This document shows positions 7,059-14,925 of a stretch of DNA of 18,512 nt, piece after piece (within the stretch, counting starts at the first letter, position 1; each line of letters starts with the position of its first letter). The position numbers were made by a program, and so were the translations under genes. The stretch comes from Synergistaceae bacterium. GTDB taxonomy: Bacteria; Synergistota; Synergistia; Synergistales; Aminobacteriaceae. The notes under the pieces are model-generated. The model was not told the origin of the DNA. It saw only the letters and a program-made list of their open reading frames with translations, and ran no database searches. Location of the stretch: NCBI GenBank assembly GCA_017455085.1, contig JAFTBT010000071.1, positions 1 to 18,512 on the forward strand, given 5' to 3'.

Positions 7059-10000
7059 TGTAATTCACGCATCCCTTCTTGTACGGGCAGTCCCCGCAAT
7101 GTTTGTGATTAGGCAGATATTCTCCGCAAGCGCACTCCTCCGCAGCAATTATGACTCTTTCCTGAATGCCCGCAAAGTCTGTGATGACTCTGGACTCGGT
7201 TTTTCCCTCACGCAGGAACGCAATAGTACTCTTCACGCTCTCCGCACCGGTCATCATGTGCAGCACAAGGGCGTAAAAATCCAGCTGCGACTCGTACAGG
7301 CCTTTGGGTGCATTCTCAACGCTCGTAATCTTGTAGTCGATGATCTCATTCCCGAAGACGGCATCAACAGCTCCCGCCAGACTCGTGTACTCGTTCAGTG
7401 AAACCCTGAAGGCTTTTTCCCGCTGAATGTCCGTGCGAGACCTGAGCAATTTTCCTGTGTCACTGCCTGCGAATCTCAACAGCCATTCTCTGAGTGGAGA
7501 GTCAGGATTCTTGTCGTTCCTCCTCCATGCCGCCCGCAAATGTCCCGGCAAAAGCGACAACACCGCCTTATCGTGCAGCCAGCGGTCAAGTTCTGCCTCG
7601 TAGTCCTCACCTTCAGGCCACCGAGCCAGAATCCAGTGCGCAATGCTCCCGACTTCCGCGCCTCCTGTGTAGCCGTCCTGATCAAAACTCTCTGCTTTGT
7701 CTGCGGGGTCCTCCCACGTGAGAGTCCTGCCCTGCTTGTAGCTGCGTCTCCATGCGAACGGACACCACTCATACAGCGCGAATGACGTTGCCGATATCTG
7801 CCGGAGTGAATTTTTCGCATGTACTATACTCACGGGATGCAGTGGAGATTCAGAATCTTGGCCGTTCACTTCAGGGAAAACATCAGGAGTCAATTCCTGA
7901 GCAGTAACGGGGGAAAAGTCATCATACTTATCGCATAATAGCTTCGTCCACGTGTGTTTATGGGGCTGTCCGGCATTAGCGTCAGTCATCCCGCAGAAAA
8001 TCAAGCTGTCCTGCGCTCGTGTTGCCGCAACGTAAAAGAGTCTAGTCTGCTCTTCCTCTTCGCCCTCGTCCGCTAAAAGGCTCTCCCACGCTGAGAGTTT
8101 GGGTGTGATTTCTTGGCCTTTAGTGATCTCGTCAGGTATCCTCGTGAACACCAGCCCTAATTCTCGCGACGGCCTGAGAGCTTGTGAGTTTGCCTTCTTC
8201 TTTGTGCGCTGGTCAAACACTACAGTAACCGGATACTCTAAGCCTTTTGCGGAGTGAACTGTCCCGAGTCGTACGGCGTTCTCGCGGTCGTCATGCCAAG
8301 CGGGTTCTTCGTAGGGAACTTCATTGCGGACTGTCCTAGTGAGCCACTCAGCACATGCACTCAGACTCGATGTCCCTGAACGCTGGAACTCCCTCGCCAC
8401 CTGAACAGCAAGCCGGATATTTCGCAGCACCCTCATTCTGTCATTTGGTTTGTAGCACGAGAGCCACTGACGGTTTCTGTCAAAAAGTTCTACCAGTCCT
8501 GCTGGGCCTTCATGTTCGCCGACAAGAGCATAGTACTCAAGCCGAGAATATGCCTCAGGGAAATTCTCACGCACGAGCGTAATGGGACGTGTCTTATCAT
8601 TCACGAGAGTCAACACCCTCAATGCGTCATCCTCACTGACTCCGGAGAACGGGGACATCAGCCAGCCTGCAACCGCAAAATCATCGTTCACGTCAGCAGC
8701 AGCCCGTAAAAGACACACCACATCACTGACTTCACCACGCGCAAAGTAATCTGTGCTTTTGTCCTGAATGGACTTGATTCCGAATTTGTCCAGAGCATCC
8801 TCAAGTACGGGGTATATGCTTCGTGCAGGAGTAAGCACTGCAAAATCAGCATACTTCACCGGACGTATAGCTTGGGCTTTCTTGTCCCAGATAGTGCGCT
8901 GTTCACGTACCCAGTCATGAATCTTTCGGGCTAACTCTTCTGCGAGATTCTTGCGGGCCTGTTCGAGGCTGCTTGTGCTGTGCGGAGAAAGTATCACGGT
9001 GAATTTCGGCATAGTTCCGGAGTCGCGTTCTGAGTCTGACGTGATGGGCTTGACGGGATGATAGAGCTGCGTGTTCATGGGTTTAGCCTTTCCGAGTCCG
9101 TTGCGCCAAATCTCGGAGAAAAGGGAGTTGATGACTGCTAAAAGGTCTGCTTTTGTCCGGAAGCTGGTATCAAGATTAACTCTGCGGTCGGCTTTTATGT
9201 CTATGAGGTTTGCGAAGAGTGAGGGGTCTGCGTGACGGAAGCGATATATTGACTGCTTGAGGTCTCCCACGACGAAAAGATATGCATCATGTTTTTCCGC
9301 GAGAGCCTGAATCATGCCGAATTGCAGGGGGTCTGTGTCCTGAAACTCATCGACCAGAATATGCTTGAACTTTCTGGTGACGGCGTTGTTGCTAATGGCT
9401 GTACGTGCGTGGTTGATCATGTCGGAGAATGAGAGTAGGCCACGGCGGCGTTTCATGGTGTCCCACATTCCCCAAGAGAGTGCGCAGAACGTGAGGAGGG
9501 TTTTACGCGTGGTGAGTTCCTCGTGTGTGAGTGAGTCGTCAATGTGTGGAGTGATTTCGCGTGCGGGTTTTGGTCTTGTTTTCTTCCATTCTCCTAAAGG
9601 TAAATCGTATAAATATTGCTTTAAGGCTGTGAAGGGCTGTCCGTTTACGCTATTGGCCTGCATAAGGTCAGAATAAAAATCCTGAAGAGTCCTTTTGTCT
9701 GGTTTTCGGCCTCTGTATTTTGCAAGCATATTGTTGAAGATTACACCTGCACTGTCTGATTTTTTGGTCTTAGGCATCGGAAGCTCAGGAACATCCGCGA
9801 AAATCTCCCACACTTCCCTCCATTCAGGTAATAATACCTCCTCAAGTTTCCCCTTTGCGGAATCAATCAGCGAGTCATCCTCCAGCCAGTCCAGCATTTC
9901 CTGCCACGAACGCCCCGAAGATGCATGCAGCTCCGCCGTCTCACACGCAAACCTGCTGAGTCTATACGCACCCCATTTCGCGACGATTGCCGAAAAGTTT

Positions 10001-10557
10001 GTGCCGCTGTCCGGAGATTCGTTGTTGTTGTGAGAATTGCTGTTGTCCAGAGAGTCCGCAAGCTCCCGCAACTTTTTGTCGCCGTATGTCCGAGCAAGCT
10101 CCCCAAGTTTGGCGAACTCTGCCGCTCGTGCGAGAGTGTCCCAGAAATCATTTTCCTGCTGTGTAGTGATTACCGAAGCACCCGGATCAATATCCAGAGA
10201 CAGCCCAGACTCGCGTATGAGCCTCGCTGCAAAAGAGTGTATAGTCGAAATCCACAGGTCAGCAAGCCCGTCAAGTATCACGCGCTTACGTTCCGGGTCA
10301 GCAACGTCTTTCAGTGCCTCTTGGACTCTGTGTGTGATTCTGGCCTTCATCTCTCCGGCGGCGGCTTCGGTGTACGTGAGAGTGAGTATCTCCGACGGTG
10401 AAAGCTCGTTATCCTCCATAAGCAAACGTGTGTATCGTTCAGTGAGTACCCAAGTTTTGCCTGTGCCAGCTCCTGCTCCGACGGTGATTAGCTTTTCGTT
10501 GGCGGTGATAGCATCAGCCTGACCCTGCGGAGTATTTGGTGGCAGAGAAAAATTCAT
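7039..10557 (-). CDS. AddA-like UvrD helicase fused to a Fe-S PD-(D/E)XK nuclease
   Basis: This 1172-residue enzyme should process DNA double-strand ends for recombination. All superfamily 1A motifs are visible: Q motif near Gln13, Walker A AGAGTGKT at 28-35, DEFQDT near 401, GDLKQS near 432, HSAKGLEYP near 769 and YVAATRAQDS near 845. The C-terminal nuclease has AGAVDAVFGNEIIDYK near 1060-1075 and QLDFYAL. Four cysteines suit a 4Fe-4S cluster: one in EWCPFAW near 931, and C-x2-C-x5-C (HCGDCPYKKGC) near 1150-1163. In classical AddAB that cluster belongs to AddB, so the combination with an intact helicase is more like Cas4/AdnAB-type enzymes. No AddB partner is in the window. AAGGAG sits eight bases before ATG 10557. 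It heads the minus-strand gene run. Confidence 0.92.
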   Translation of the reverse strand: MNFSLPPNTPQGQADAITANEKLITVGAGAGTGKTWVLTERYTRLLMEDNELSPSEILTLTYTEAAAGEMKARITHRVQEALKDVADPERKRVILDGLADLWISTIHSFAARLIRESGLSLDIDPGASVITTQQENDFWDTLARAAEFAKLGELARTYGDKKLRELADSLDNSNSHNNNESPDSGTNFSAIVAKWGAYRLSRFACETAELHASSGRSWQEMLDWLEDDSLIDSAKGKLEEVLLPEWREVWEIFADVPELPMPKTKKSDSAGVIFNNMLAKYRGRKPDKRTLQDFYSDLMQANSVNGQPFTALKQYLYDLPLGEWKKTRPKPAREITPHIDDSLTHEELTTRKTLLTFCALSWGMWDTMKRRRGLLSFSDMINHARTAISNNAVTRKFKHILVDEFQDTDPLQFGMIQALAEKHDAYLFVVGDLKQSIYRFRHADPSLFANLIDIKADRRVNLDTSFRTKADLLAVINSLFSEIWRNGLGKAKPMNTQLYHPVKPITSDSERDSGTMPKFTVILSPHSTSSLEQARKNLAEELARKIHDWVREQRTIWDKKAQAIRPVKYADFAVLTPARSIYPVLEDALDKFGIKSIQDKSTDYFARGEVSDVVCLLRAAADVNDDFAVAGWLMSPFSGVSEDDALRVLTLVNDKTRPITLVRENFPEAYSRLEYYALVGEHEGPAGLVELFDRNRQWLSCYKPNDRMRVLRNIRLAVQVAREFQRSGTSSLSACAEWLTRTVRNEVPYEEPAWHDDRENAVRLGTVHSAKGLEYPVTVVFDQRTKKKANSQALRPSRELGLVFTRIPDEITKGQEITPKLSAWESLLADEGEEEEQTRLFYVAATRAQDSLIFCGMTDANAGQPHKHTWTKLLCDKYDDFSPVTAQELTPDVFPEVNGQDSESPLHPVSIVHAKNSLRQISATSFALYEWCPFAWRRSYKQGRTLTWEDPADKAESFDQDGYTGGAEVGSIAHWILARWPEGEDYEAELDRWLHDKAVLSLLPGHLRAAWRRNDKNPDSPLREWLLRFAGSDTGKLLRSRTDIQREKAFRVSLNEYTSLAGAVDAVFGNEIIDYKITSVENAPKGLYESQLDFYALVLHMMTGAESVKSTIAFLREGKTESRVITDFAGIQERVIIAAEECACGEYLPNHKHCGDCPYKKGCVNYNAGVQE

Positions 10558-10673
10558 GAAGTATTCTCCTTTCGTTAGTTCAGTATGGGAATATCTGTGT
10601 ATATTGTACCTGAATAATTTTCGTGGGGATTCTTTGCGGGGGGAAATATTGTGCTGGGAAGAAACGCGGCCAA

Positions 10674-10713
10674 CAAAAAACCGGCTGGGGTTGTGGTGAT
10701 TATTCCCTGCCGG
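10674..10713 (-). terminator. Rho-independent terminator of the ferredoxin gene
   Basis: On the minus strand CCGGCAGGG (10713-10705) pairs with CCC-CA-GCCGG (10690-10681) around a ~14-base loop, with a small bulge, and runs into six T residues (10680-10675). It lies about 35 bases after the ferredoxin stop and insulates the helicase run from the ferredoxin transcript. Confidence 0.8.
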
Positions 10714-10746
10714 CCTGAAATTCTTAGTTGTTAGTGTATCTGCTAC

Positions 10747-10920
10747 TTACTGCTCAATTGCTCCTACCGGGCAAGTCGATACACAGCTTCCGCACTCGCA
10801 GCAAGCACCTGCATCCACGCTGGCCTTACCGTCAGTCACGGAAATTGCTCCTACGGGGCACGCGCCTACGCATGACTCGCATCCTACACATGCATCCTGA
10901 TTTACTTTTGCTTTTGCCAT
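10747..10920 (-). CDS. 2[4Fe-4S] ferredoxin
   Basis: This is a 57-residue clostridial-type ferredoxin, a cytoplasmic low-potential electron carrier. The start is ATG 10920 (MAKAKVNQDAC): AGGAGG at 10929-10934 lies eight bases upstream, and the in-frame longer reading lacks such a site. Two CxxCxxCxxxCP motifs are complete: Cys11, 14, 17 and 21, and Cys40, 43, 46 and 50. An extra Cys41 sits beside the second motif. The short length and near-symmetric halves (CPVGAIS and CPVGAIE) are typical. It stands alone with its own extended -10 promoter and terminator, suggesting strong independent expression. The partner enzyme cannot be told from the neighbours. Its small size and two clusters suggest an anaerobic metabolism. 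Confidence 0.96.
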   Translation of the reverse strand: MAKAKVNQDACVGCESCVGACPVGAISVTDGKASVDAGACCECGSCVSTCPVGAIEQ

Positions 10921-11270
10921 AATAATAACCTCCTCATGATTCTTGATACGGATCGTTTGTCGCAAAGCCCCTCAGCTTCTTGACGAGTGCATTATATCAC
11001 AGTGAGAGAGAAAAATCCGCTGTTTGCCCCCTTCAACCTTTATGAATATTGTTCTATGTGATAGATTTCATGGCTGTATCATATTTCAGAGAGTAATTCC
11101 TCACACAAGATCAATGAAGTACTTTCTTGGCTGCTCCATATTCCGGAGCATATCCCCTCACACAGCATCAATAACTGCCTCATATTCCGGAGTATATCCC
11201 CTCACACAGCATCAATAACTGCCAAATATTCCGGAGAATACCCCATTACGAGAATGCCCATCACGCAGCA
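10921..11270. other. 350-bp gene-free stretch: ferredoxin leader plus tandem repeats
   Basis: The first ~80 bases hold the ferredoxin leader and promoter. From about 11080 to the next gene the sequence is the tandem repeat described separately. I see no tRNA, convincing long ORF or clear terminator for the glycosyltransferase gene in this gap. Confidence 0.7.
10991..10999 (-). promoter_or_regulatory. Extended -10 promoter of the ferredoxin gene
   Basis: The minus strand reads TGATATAAT here, a perfect TATAAT with the upstream TG of an extended -10. No good -35 hexamer is visible at the usual distance, as is common for extended -10 promoters. Transcription would start about 60 bases before the ferredoxin's AGGAGG site. 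Confidence 0.6.
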
Positions 11271-11290
11271 TCAACGGAGTATTTTCTTGA
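11080..11290 (-). repeat. Tandem repeat array overlapping the 3' end of the glycosyltransferase gene
   Basis: Four imperfect units begin at about 11080, 11137, 11181 and 11225. The inner two are 44 bp; the first is 57 bp, with a 13-bp segment they lack; the last runs into the glycosyltransferase gene. Each has a near-palindromic core ATATTCCGGAGTATAT or a variant, followed by CCCCTCACACAGCATCAAT. On the minus strand the first unit repeats the gene's last codons: AAGAAAGTACTTCATTGA against AAGAAAATACTCCGTTGA. The array is therefore a duplicated and diverged copy of the gene's tail. The two 44-bp units are almost identical, so they are recent. Confidence 0.8.
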
Positions 11291-12062
11291 CGGTCTCATA
11301 CAGACCAATCTTACGGAGAATCACCCACAATACAGAACGACTCCACTTGTAGCCAAAAAACGGGAATAAATGTACAAAATCCGTCCTCGCCTCAAAACAT
11401 GTCGTCCGAATAAACGGGAAATATTCAGCGTACTTCCTGCATACTTTGTAAAACCCATACAAAAATGCCGGGCCAGTCGTCCCAGAAGATAGATGAAACA
11501 CAGGCACATCACAGCACCACGCTTTTCCGCCAAGCAGTGCCTTCGTCCGTAAACACTCCTCCACCGCATACAGATGCCAATTGCTGCACACTTTCTCGTC
11601 AAACGGGTGTCCTCGAAAATGTTCCGTATGCCCTCCGAATATGCACTCATCTACGGTGTCGCACTCCATCATACCGCCTTCAGGAAAACTTGCTGTGCCG
11701 TGTACTAGCTCTCCAGTCTTGTTATGGATATGAGTCACGTTCGAGAATCCTTCAGGTGAGTCAAATCTCACTCCTGCCGCACCCAAAATATCGTCCTTGC
11801 CAGTGCGCTCTAGGTATGACACGAATCTTGCGAGTGCTTCCCGATCATGCAGTAGTATATCCTGATGCGAATACAGCACATACTTCGTCTTGACCTGCCC
11901 AATCACTGAGTTATACGCCGCAGCACATGACTTAAAGCCCTTGTTACTCCGGTTGTCTATGCCTATGATTTCGCACGGGATGCTCTGACTCTTCAGGGTC
12001 TCCACAAAATCACCGTATACTTTCTCGTTGTTCCAGCAGCAAACTACAGTTATGTTGCTCAC
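11271..12062 (-). CDS. Family-2-like glycosyltransferase
   Basis: The protein is about 263 residues. It opens with a GT-A-like first strand and a nucleotide-binding pattern: ITVVCCWNNEKVYGDFVETL, then CEIIGIDNRSNKGFKSCAAAYN, then VLYSHQDILL at about 63-72. The IDN / S-x-AYN / HQD order fits the Glyco_tranf_2_5 (PF13712) group, probably cytoplasmic and transferring a sugar from a nucleotide sugar onto an envelope glycan or protein. Several Cys residues are present (CCW near the N-terminus, WCCD). I chose GTG 12062, with AAGGAG nine bases upstream inside the ABC-F stop region; TTG 12065 is possible. It follows the ABC-F gene by six bases and is probably co-translated. Its 3' end is part of a tandem repeat. 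Confidence 0.82.
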   Translation of the reverse strand: MSNITVVCCWNNEKVYGDFVETLKSQSIPCEIIGIDNRSNKGFKSCAAAYNSVIGQVKTKYVLYSHQDILLHDREALARFVSYLERTGKDDILGAAGVRFDSPEGFSNVTHIHNKTGELVHGTASFPEGGMMECDTVDECIFGGHTEHFRGHPFDEKVCSNWHLYAVEECLRTKALLGGKAWCCDVPVFHLSSGTTGPAFLYGFYKVCRKYAEYFPFIRTTCFEARTDFVHLFPFFGYKWSRSVLWVILRKIGLYETVKKILR

Positions 12063-12068
12063 CAAAAA

Positions 12069-13964
12069 TCACTCCTTCATGTCCTCAAGCCTTAAGCTCA
12101 TTTCTTCCCAGCCAGCATACGAATCCTTGAGCCGCTTATCCAGATCATCACGCTCTATCATCAACTTCTGCACCTTCCCAGAATCCGAAAGTGTCTCCTG
12201 CCTGCAAAGTGCCTCGTCAATTTCCCGCAATCTCTCCTCCATCTCCGCAATACCCCTCTCCAGTCCCGCAATCTGTCTCTTCACTTCACGCACCTCACGC
12301 AGTTTTTCGCTGTCAGGTCTGGCCTTTTTGACTCTCTGGGGTTTAGTGCTGTCCTGCACACTCTCTGCAATACTCTCTTCACGCTTCTCCAGAAACCACG
12401 AGTAATTACCAGGATAGTCATACACTTTCCCGTCACGAATCTCCAGCACCCTCTCAGCTAGTGCATCCAGAAAATGCCGGTCATGCGACACAATAAGCAG
12501 CGTTCCCTGATACTTCAGCAATGCCCGTTCCACAATCTCGCGGGTATTCTGGTCGAGGTGATTCGTAGGCTCATCCAGAATCAGGAAGTTCGTTTCCTCA
12601 AGCATGAGCTTATACAGTGCCAATCTAGCCTTCTCACCGCCGGACAACACACTTGCAGATTTATGTATGTCGTCTCCCGAAAACAGAAACGCTCCCAAAA
12701 GATTCCGCCTCTCTACGTCATTGAGCTTTGACGAAACCGCACGTGCCTCCTCCCAGACTGTACGGGTGTAGTTGAGATTCTGCGCGCTCTCCTGAGAGTA
12801 ATACGCTGCCTTCACGTTATGGCCGAGCCTTATGCTTCCGGAAGTGGGCTGCTCCGTCAGACTCAGTAGCCGCAAAAGTGTCGACTTGCCTGCACCGTTC
12901 ACACCAACAAGCGCGACTCGTTCGCCCCTGTTCAGGACAAAGCTGACTCCAGAAAACACACATAGCTCTCCGTAGTACTTGGCCAAGTCCTGAGCCTTAA
13001 GCACTTCCCAACCACTGGCGGGAGCTTCCGGGATCGAGAGCCTCACAGTTTTGGAGTCCTGCGCAAGTTCGATTCTCTCTATCTTCTCCAGCTGCTTGAT
13101 GCGACTCTGAACCTGTGCTGCCTTCGTGGCCTTGTACCTGAACCGCGTCACGAACGACTCTATCCTCGCGATTTTTGCCTGCTGCTGTGTGTATGCCTTC
13201 TGCAAAAGCTCCTGATTCTGTGCCTTCACTTCCACGTACTCATCATAGCCGTATGGATACAGGGTAATCATTCCGCGCTCAAGATCAGCGATATTCTCTG
13301 CGGTGTTCTCCAGAAATCTCACGTCATGCGACACGGACACTACAGCCCCCTTGTGAATCCTAAGCCAGCCTTCGAGCCACTCCATAGACTCAGTGTCGAG
13401 GTGGTTAGTGGGTTCGTCCAGCAACAGCACATCCGGAGACGAGAGCAACAACGCCGCCATAGCAATGCGCATCTTCCAGCCGCCGGAAAAGTCTTTGCAG
13501 TTCTTGTGTGAGTCATTTTTCCTGAAGCCGAGTCCGTGCAGGACCTTCATAGCCATAGACTCAAACGCGAAGCCTCCGAGATTCTCGAACCTGCGCTCAA
13601 GGCGTGAATGTTCTTCCAGCAGAGCAGAGTGATTTTCCGGAGAGAGCGAGAGTTTTCCCTCGATGTCACGTAATTTTGCCTCAACGTCAGAGATTCCGGC
13701 TCGGTGCTTAAGGTAGTCCATGAGGGGGACAGAGTCGATTTCCACGAGGTCTTGCGGAAGCCAGCCCACAGTCAGCCCGCGAGAACGCTCAATGACTCCG
13801 TCGTCATGATCCAGTTCGCCGGTGATGACTCGCAGCAACGTAGTCTTTCCTGCGCCGTTAGCACCCACGAGTCCGATTCGTGCGTTGTCAGGAATCTGGA
13901 GGTTGAGTCCACGAAATATTACCTGTTCGCCGAATGAGAGGGATAAATTCTTGATAGTAATCAT
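12069..13964 (-). CDS. ABC-F family ATPase
   Basis: This 631-residue soluble protein has two ABC domains and no membrane segment. ABC-F proteins act at the ribosome's E site in translation rescue or, in some members, antibiotic resistance. The start is ATG 13964 (MITIKNLSLSFG); a TTG 45 bases upstream gives no better context. Domain 1 has Walker A GANGAGKTT at 34-42, signature FSGGWKM near 160 and Walker B LLLDEPTNHLD near 183. Domain 2 has GVNGAGKST near 356, LSGGEKAR near 441 and LILDEPTNHLD near 465. The inter-domain linker (IESFVTRFRYKATKAAQVQS) and the C-terminal coiled coil (about 540-631) suit the YdiF/Uup branch rather than EttA. A ribosome-binding site before the ATG is poor. No resistance function can be assigned. 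Confidence 0.95.
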   Translation of the reverse strand: MITIKNLSLSFGEQVIFRGLNLQIPDNARIGLVGANGAGKTTLLRVITGELDHDDGVIERSRGLTVGWLPQDLVEIDSVPLMDYLKHRAGISDVEAKLRDIEGKLSLSPENHSALLEEHSRLERRFENLGGFAFESMAMKVLHGLGFRKNDSHKNCKDFSGGWKMRIAMAALLLSSPDVLLLDEPTNHLDTESMEWLEGWLRIHKGAVVSVSHDVRFLENTAENIADLERGMITLYPYGYDEYVEVKAQNQELLQKAYTQQQAKIARIESFVTRFRYKATKAAQVQSRIKQLEKIERIELAQDSKTVRLSIPEAPASGWEVLKAQDLAKYYGELCVFSGVSFVLNRGERVALVGVNGAGKSTLLRLLSLTEQPTSGSIRLGHNVKAAYYSQESAQNLNYTRTVWEEARAVSSKLNDVERRNLLGAFLFSGDDIHKSASVLSGGEKARLALYKLMLEETNFLILDEPTNHLDQNTREIVERALLKYQGTLLIVSHDRHFLDALAERVLEIRDGKVYDYPGNYSWFLEKREESIAESVQDSTKPQRVKKARPDSEKLREVREVKRQIAGLERGIAEMEERLREIDEALCRQETLSDSGKVQKLMIERDDLDKRLKDSYAGWEEMSLRLEDMKE

Positions 13965-14046
13965 GCTGCTAAATATATCACACAGCCCGCGAAAAATATT
14001 GCATCTCAAAAAGTGAACAAGCTGGTTTTGTTGAGAGAGAGTGTGT

Positions 14047-14153
14047 GTGTAAAAAAATGTGCGATTCTATTTCGGAGAGCAGAGCCGTAAAATTTGTTGG
14101 TGTCTGAATTTATGAGGTGTTTTTGTAGTTGTAAATGTAGTTGTAAAACTTGG
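14047..14153 (+). repeat. Dispersed ~105-bp element, copy B
   Basis: This is the partner of 1793-1899, in the same orientation and without gaps. It lies between the ABC-F start and the terminator of the hsp20 gene, both of which read the other way. The 12-mer here has T where copy A has C (gtagTtgtaaat) in both tandem units. The upstream A-run block and AATTTATGAGG block match copy A. Confidence 0.7.
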
Positions 14154-14165
14154 GTCTTCTTCACG
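14112..14165 (+). CDS. Candidate Cys-rich mini-ORF (CSCKCSCK), copy B
   Basis: From ATG 14112 the plus strand reads MRCFCSCKCSCKTWVFF. An in-frame TTG at 14094 would add six residues. The core matches copy A. Unlike copy A there is no stop soon after: the frame stays open to 14387 across the hsp20 terminator and antisense to hsp20, which I take as chance. The end given marks only the part that resembles copy A and real coding. No ribosome-binding site is visible, so this may be a decayed or non-coding copy. Confidence 0.22.
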
Positions 14166-14197
14166 AAAAAAGGCCGCCGCATTTCCCAGCGACAGCC
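14166..14197 (-). terminator. Rho-independent terminator of the hsp20 gene
   Basis: On the minus strand GGCTGTCGC (14197-14189) pairs with GCGGCGGCC (14180-14172), nine pairs including two G-U, around an 8-base loop. Six T residues follow (14171-14166). It lies about 25 bases after the hsp20 stop. Confidence 0.8.
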
Positions 14198-14222
14198 CCA
14201 TCTTGCAATGGATTATACACCC

Positions 14223-14684
14223 TTATGCTTCTGGCTTGATGGTGAGTTTTTTGTGAGCCTTGTCCTGACTCTTTTCAGTCACGCTCACCGTCAGTACTCC
14301 ATTCTTGAAGCTGGCTTCTGCACTTTCCGGATCTGCTTCCACCGGGAACGCCACAACCCGCTCAACTTTCCCCCAGCGTCTCTCTGACCGGAAATAGCTC
14401 TTGTCCTTGCCGCCTTCTGTGGACTCGGCCTTCTTTTCTGCGGAGAGTGTCAGCCTGTCGGAATACACATGCAGGTCTACGTCTTCGGTGTCTATGCCGG
14501 GGAGTTCTGCCTCGACGAAAATCTTGCCGTCCTTGCGGTAAACGTCTGTCCTTGCGCCGAAGCCTGAGGTGATTCCTGCGAAGTGGTCGTCAAATGCCGG
14601 AAGGCTCATGCTGCGGGTGATGTTGTCGAAAAACTCATCGGGGTCAAACATTCTCATCATGGGGTAAAATCTTTCTCTTGCCAT
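14223..14684 (-). CDS. Hsp20 / alpha-crystallin small heat-shock protein
   Basis: This ATP-independent holdase chaperone of 153 residues binds unfolding proteins as an oligomer. The start is ATG 14684 (MARERFYPMM), with AAGGAG nine bases upstream; the in-frame extension to 14744 is not needed. The N-terminal arm is about 42 residues. The alpha-crystallin domain follows: RTDVYRKDGKIFVEAELPG, the Asp/Glu-rich loop IDTEDVDLHVYSDRL, and the family signature ASFKNGVLTV. The C-terminal KLTIKPEA is a weak version of the I-x-I anchor. The gene stands alone between its own promoter region and terminator. I found no CIRCE inverted repeat upstream, so HrcA control is not supported. Confidence 0.95.
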   Translation of the reverse strand: MARERFYPMMRMFDPDEFFDNITRSMSLPAFDDHFAGITSGFGARTDVYRKDGKIFVEAELPGIDTEDVDLHVYSDRLTLSAEKKAESTEGGKDKSYFRSERRWGKVERVVAFPVEADPESAEASFKNGVLTVSVTEKSQDKAHKKLTIKPEA

Positions 14685-14754
14685 AGTAATAATCTCCTTT
14701 GTGTGTCTTGAAATTTTCGGAGGGCTTGTGAATTTCTCCCTCACAACGCAGGAA

Positions 14755-14760
14755 ATTATA
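14755..14760 (-). promoter_or_regulatory. Possible -10 element of the hsp20 gene
   Basis: A perfect TATAAT on the minus strand lies about 70 bases before the hsp20 start codon. The hexamer 17 bases upstream (ATATAG) is a poor -35, so this promoter may need an activator or another sigma factor, or may not be the one used. Confidence 0.35.
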
Positions 14761-14925
14761 GTACTGACTTTCGCAAACTATATCGTGTAAATTCATCAGA
14801 TTTTGCTAATAACATTTACTGACTTATAGTTTTGGCTTCCTCCTGTTTTTCCCCGTGATTGTCCTGTATATCTTGCTCAGTACATGTATTTTTGCGGGTT
14901 ATCATGAACTATAGCCTAGTTTTTG

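Noticed and set aside
9925..10522. Long plus-strand ORFs inside the helicase gene
   Set aside because: They lie opposite well-conserved helicase motifs (Q motif, Walker A), have low-complexity Ser/Arg-rich products and no ribosome-binding sites.
11080..11290. Possible CRISPR array
   Set aside because: Units repeat almost in full without unique spacers of constant length, and the array merges with a coding 3' end. No cas gene is nearby.
13965..14009. Longer ABC-F protein from TTG 14009
   Set aside because: The added residues have no family match, and family members start at the equivalent of MITIKNLSLSF.
14094..14387. Long plus-strand ORF that begins with the CSCKCSCK segment and crosses the hsp20 gene
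   Set aside because: Beyond about 14165 it runs through the hsp20 terminator and antisense to clearly coding hsp20 sequence. Only the first part resembles copy A, so the rest is treated as chance.
14685..14925. CIRCE or other heat-shock operator before hsp20
   Set aside because: No TTAGCACTC-N9-GAGTGCTAA repeat or clear thermosensor hairpin could be seen, only short A/T-rich inverted repeats of doubtful meaning.
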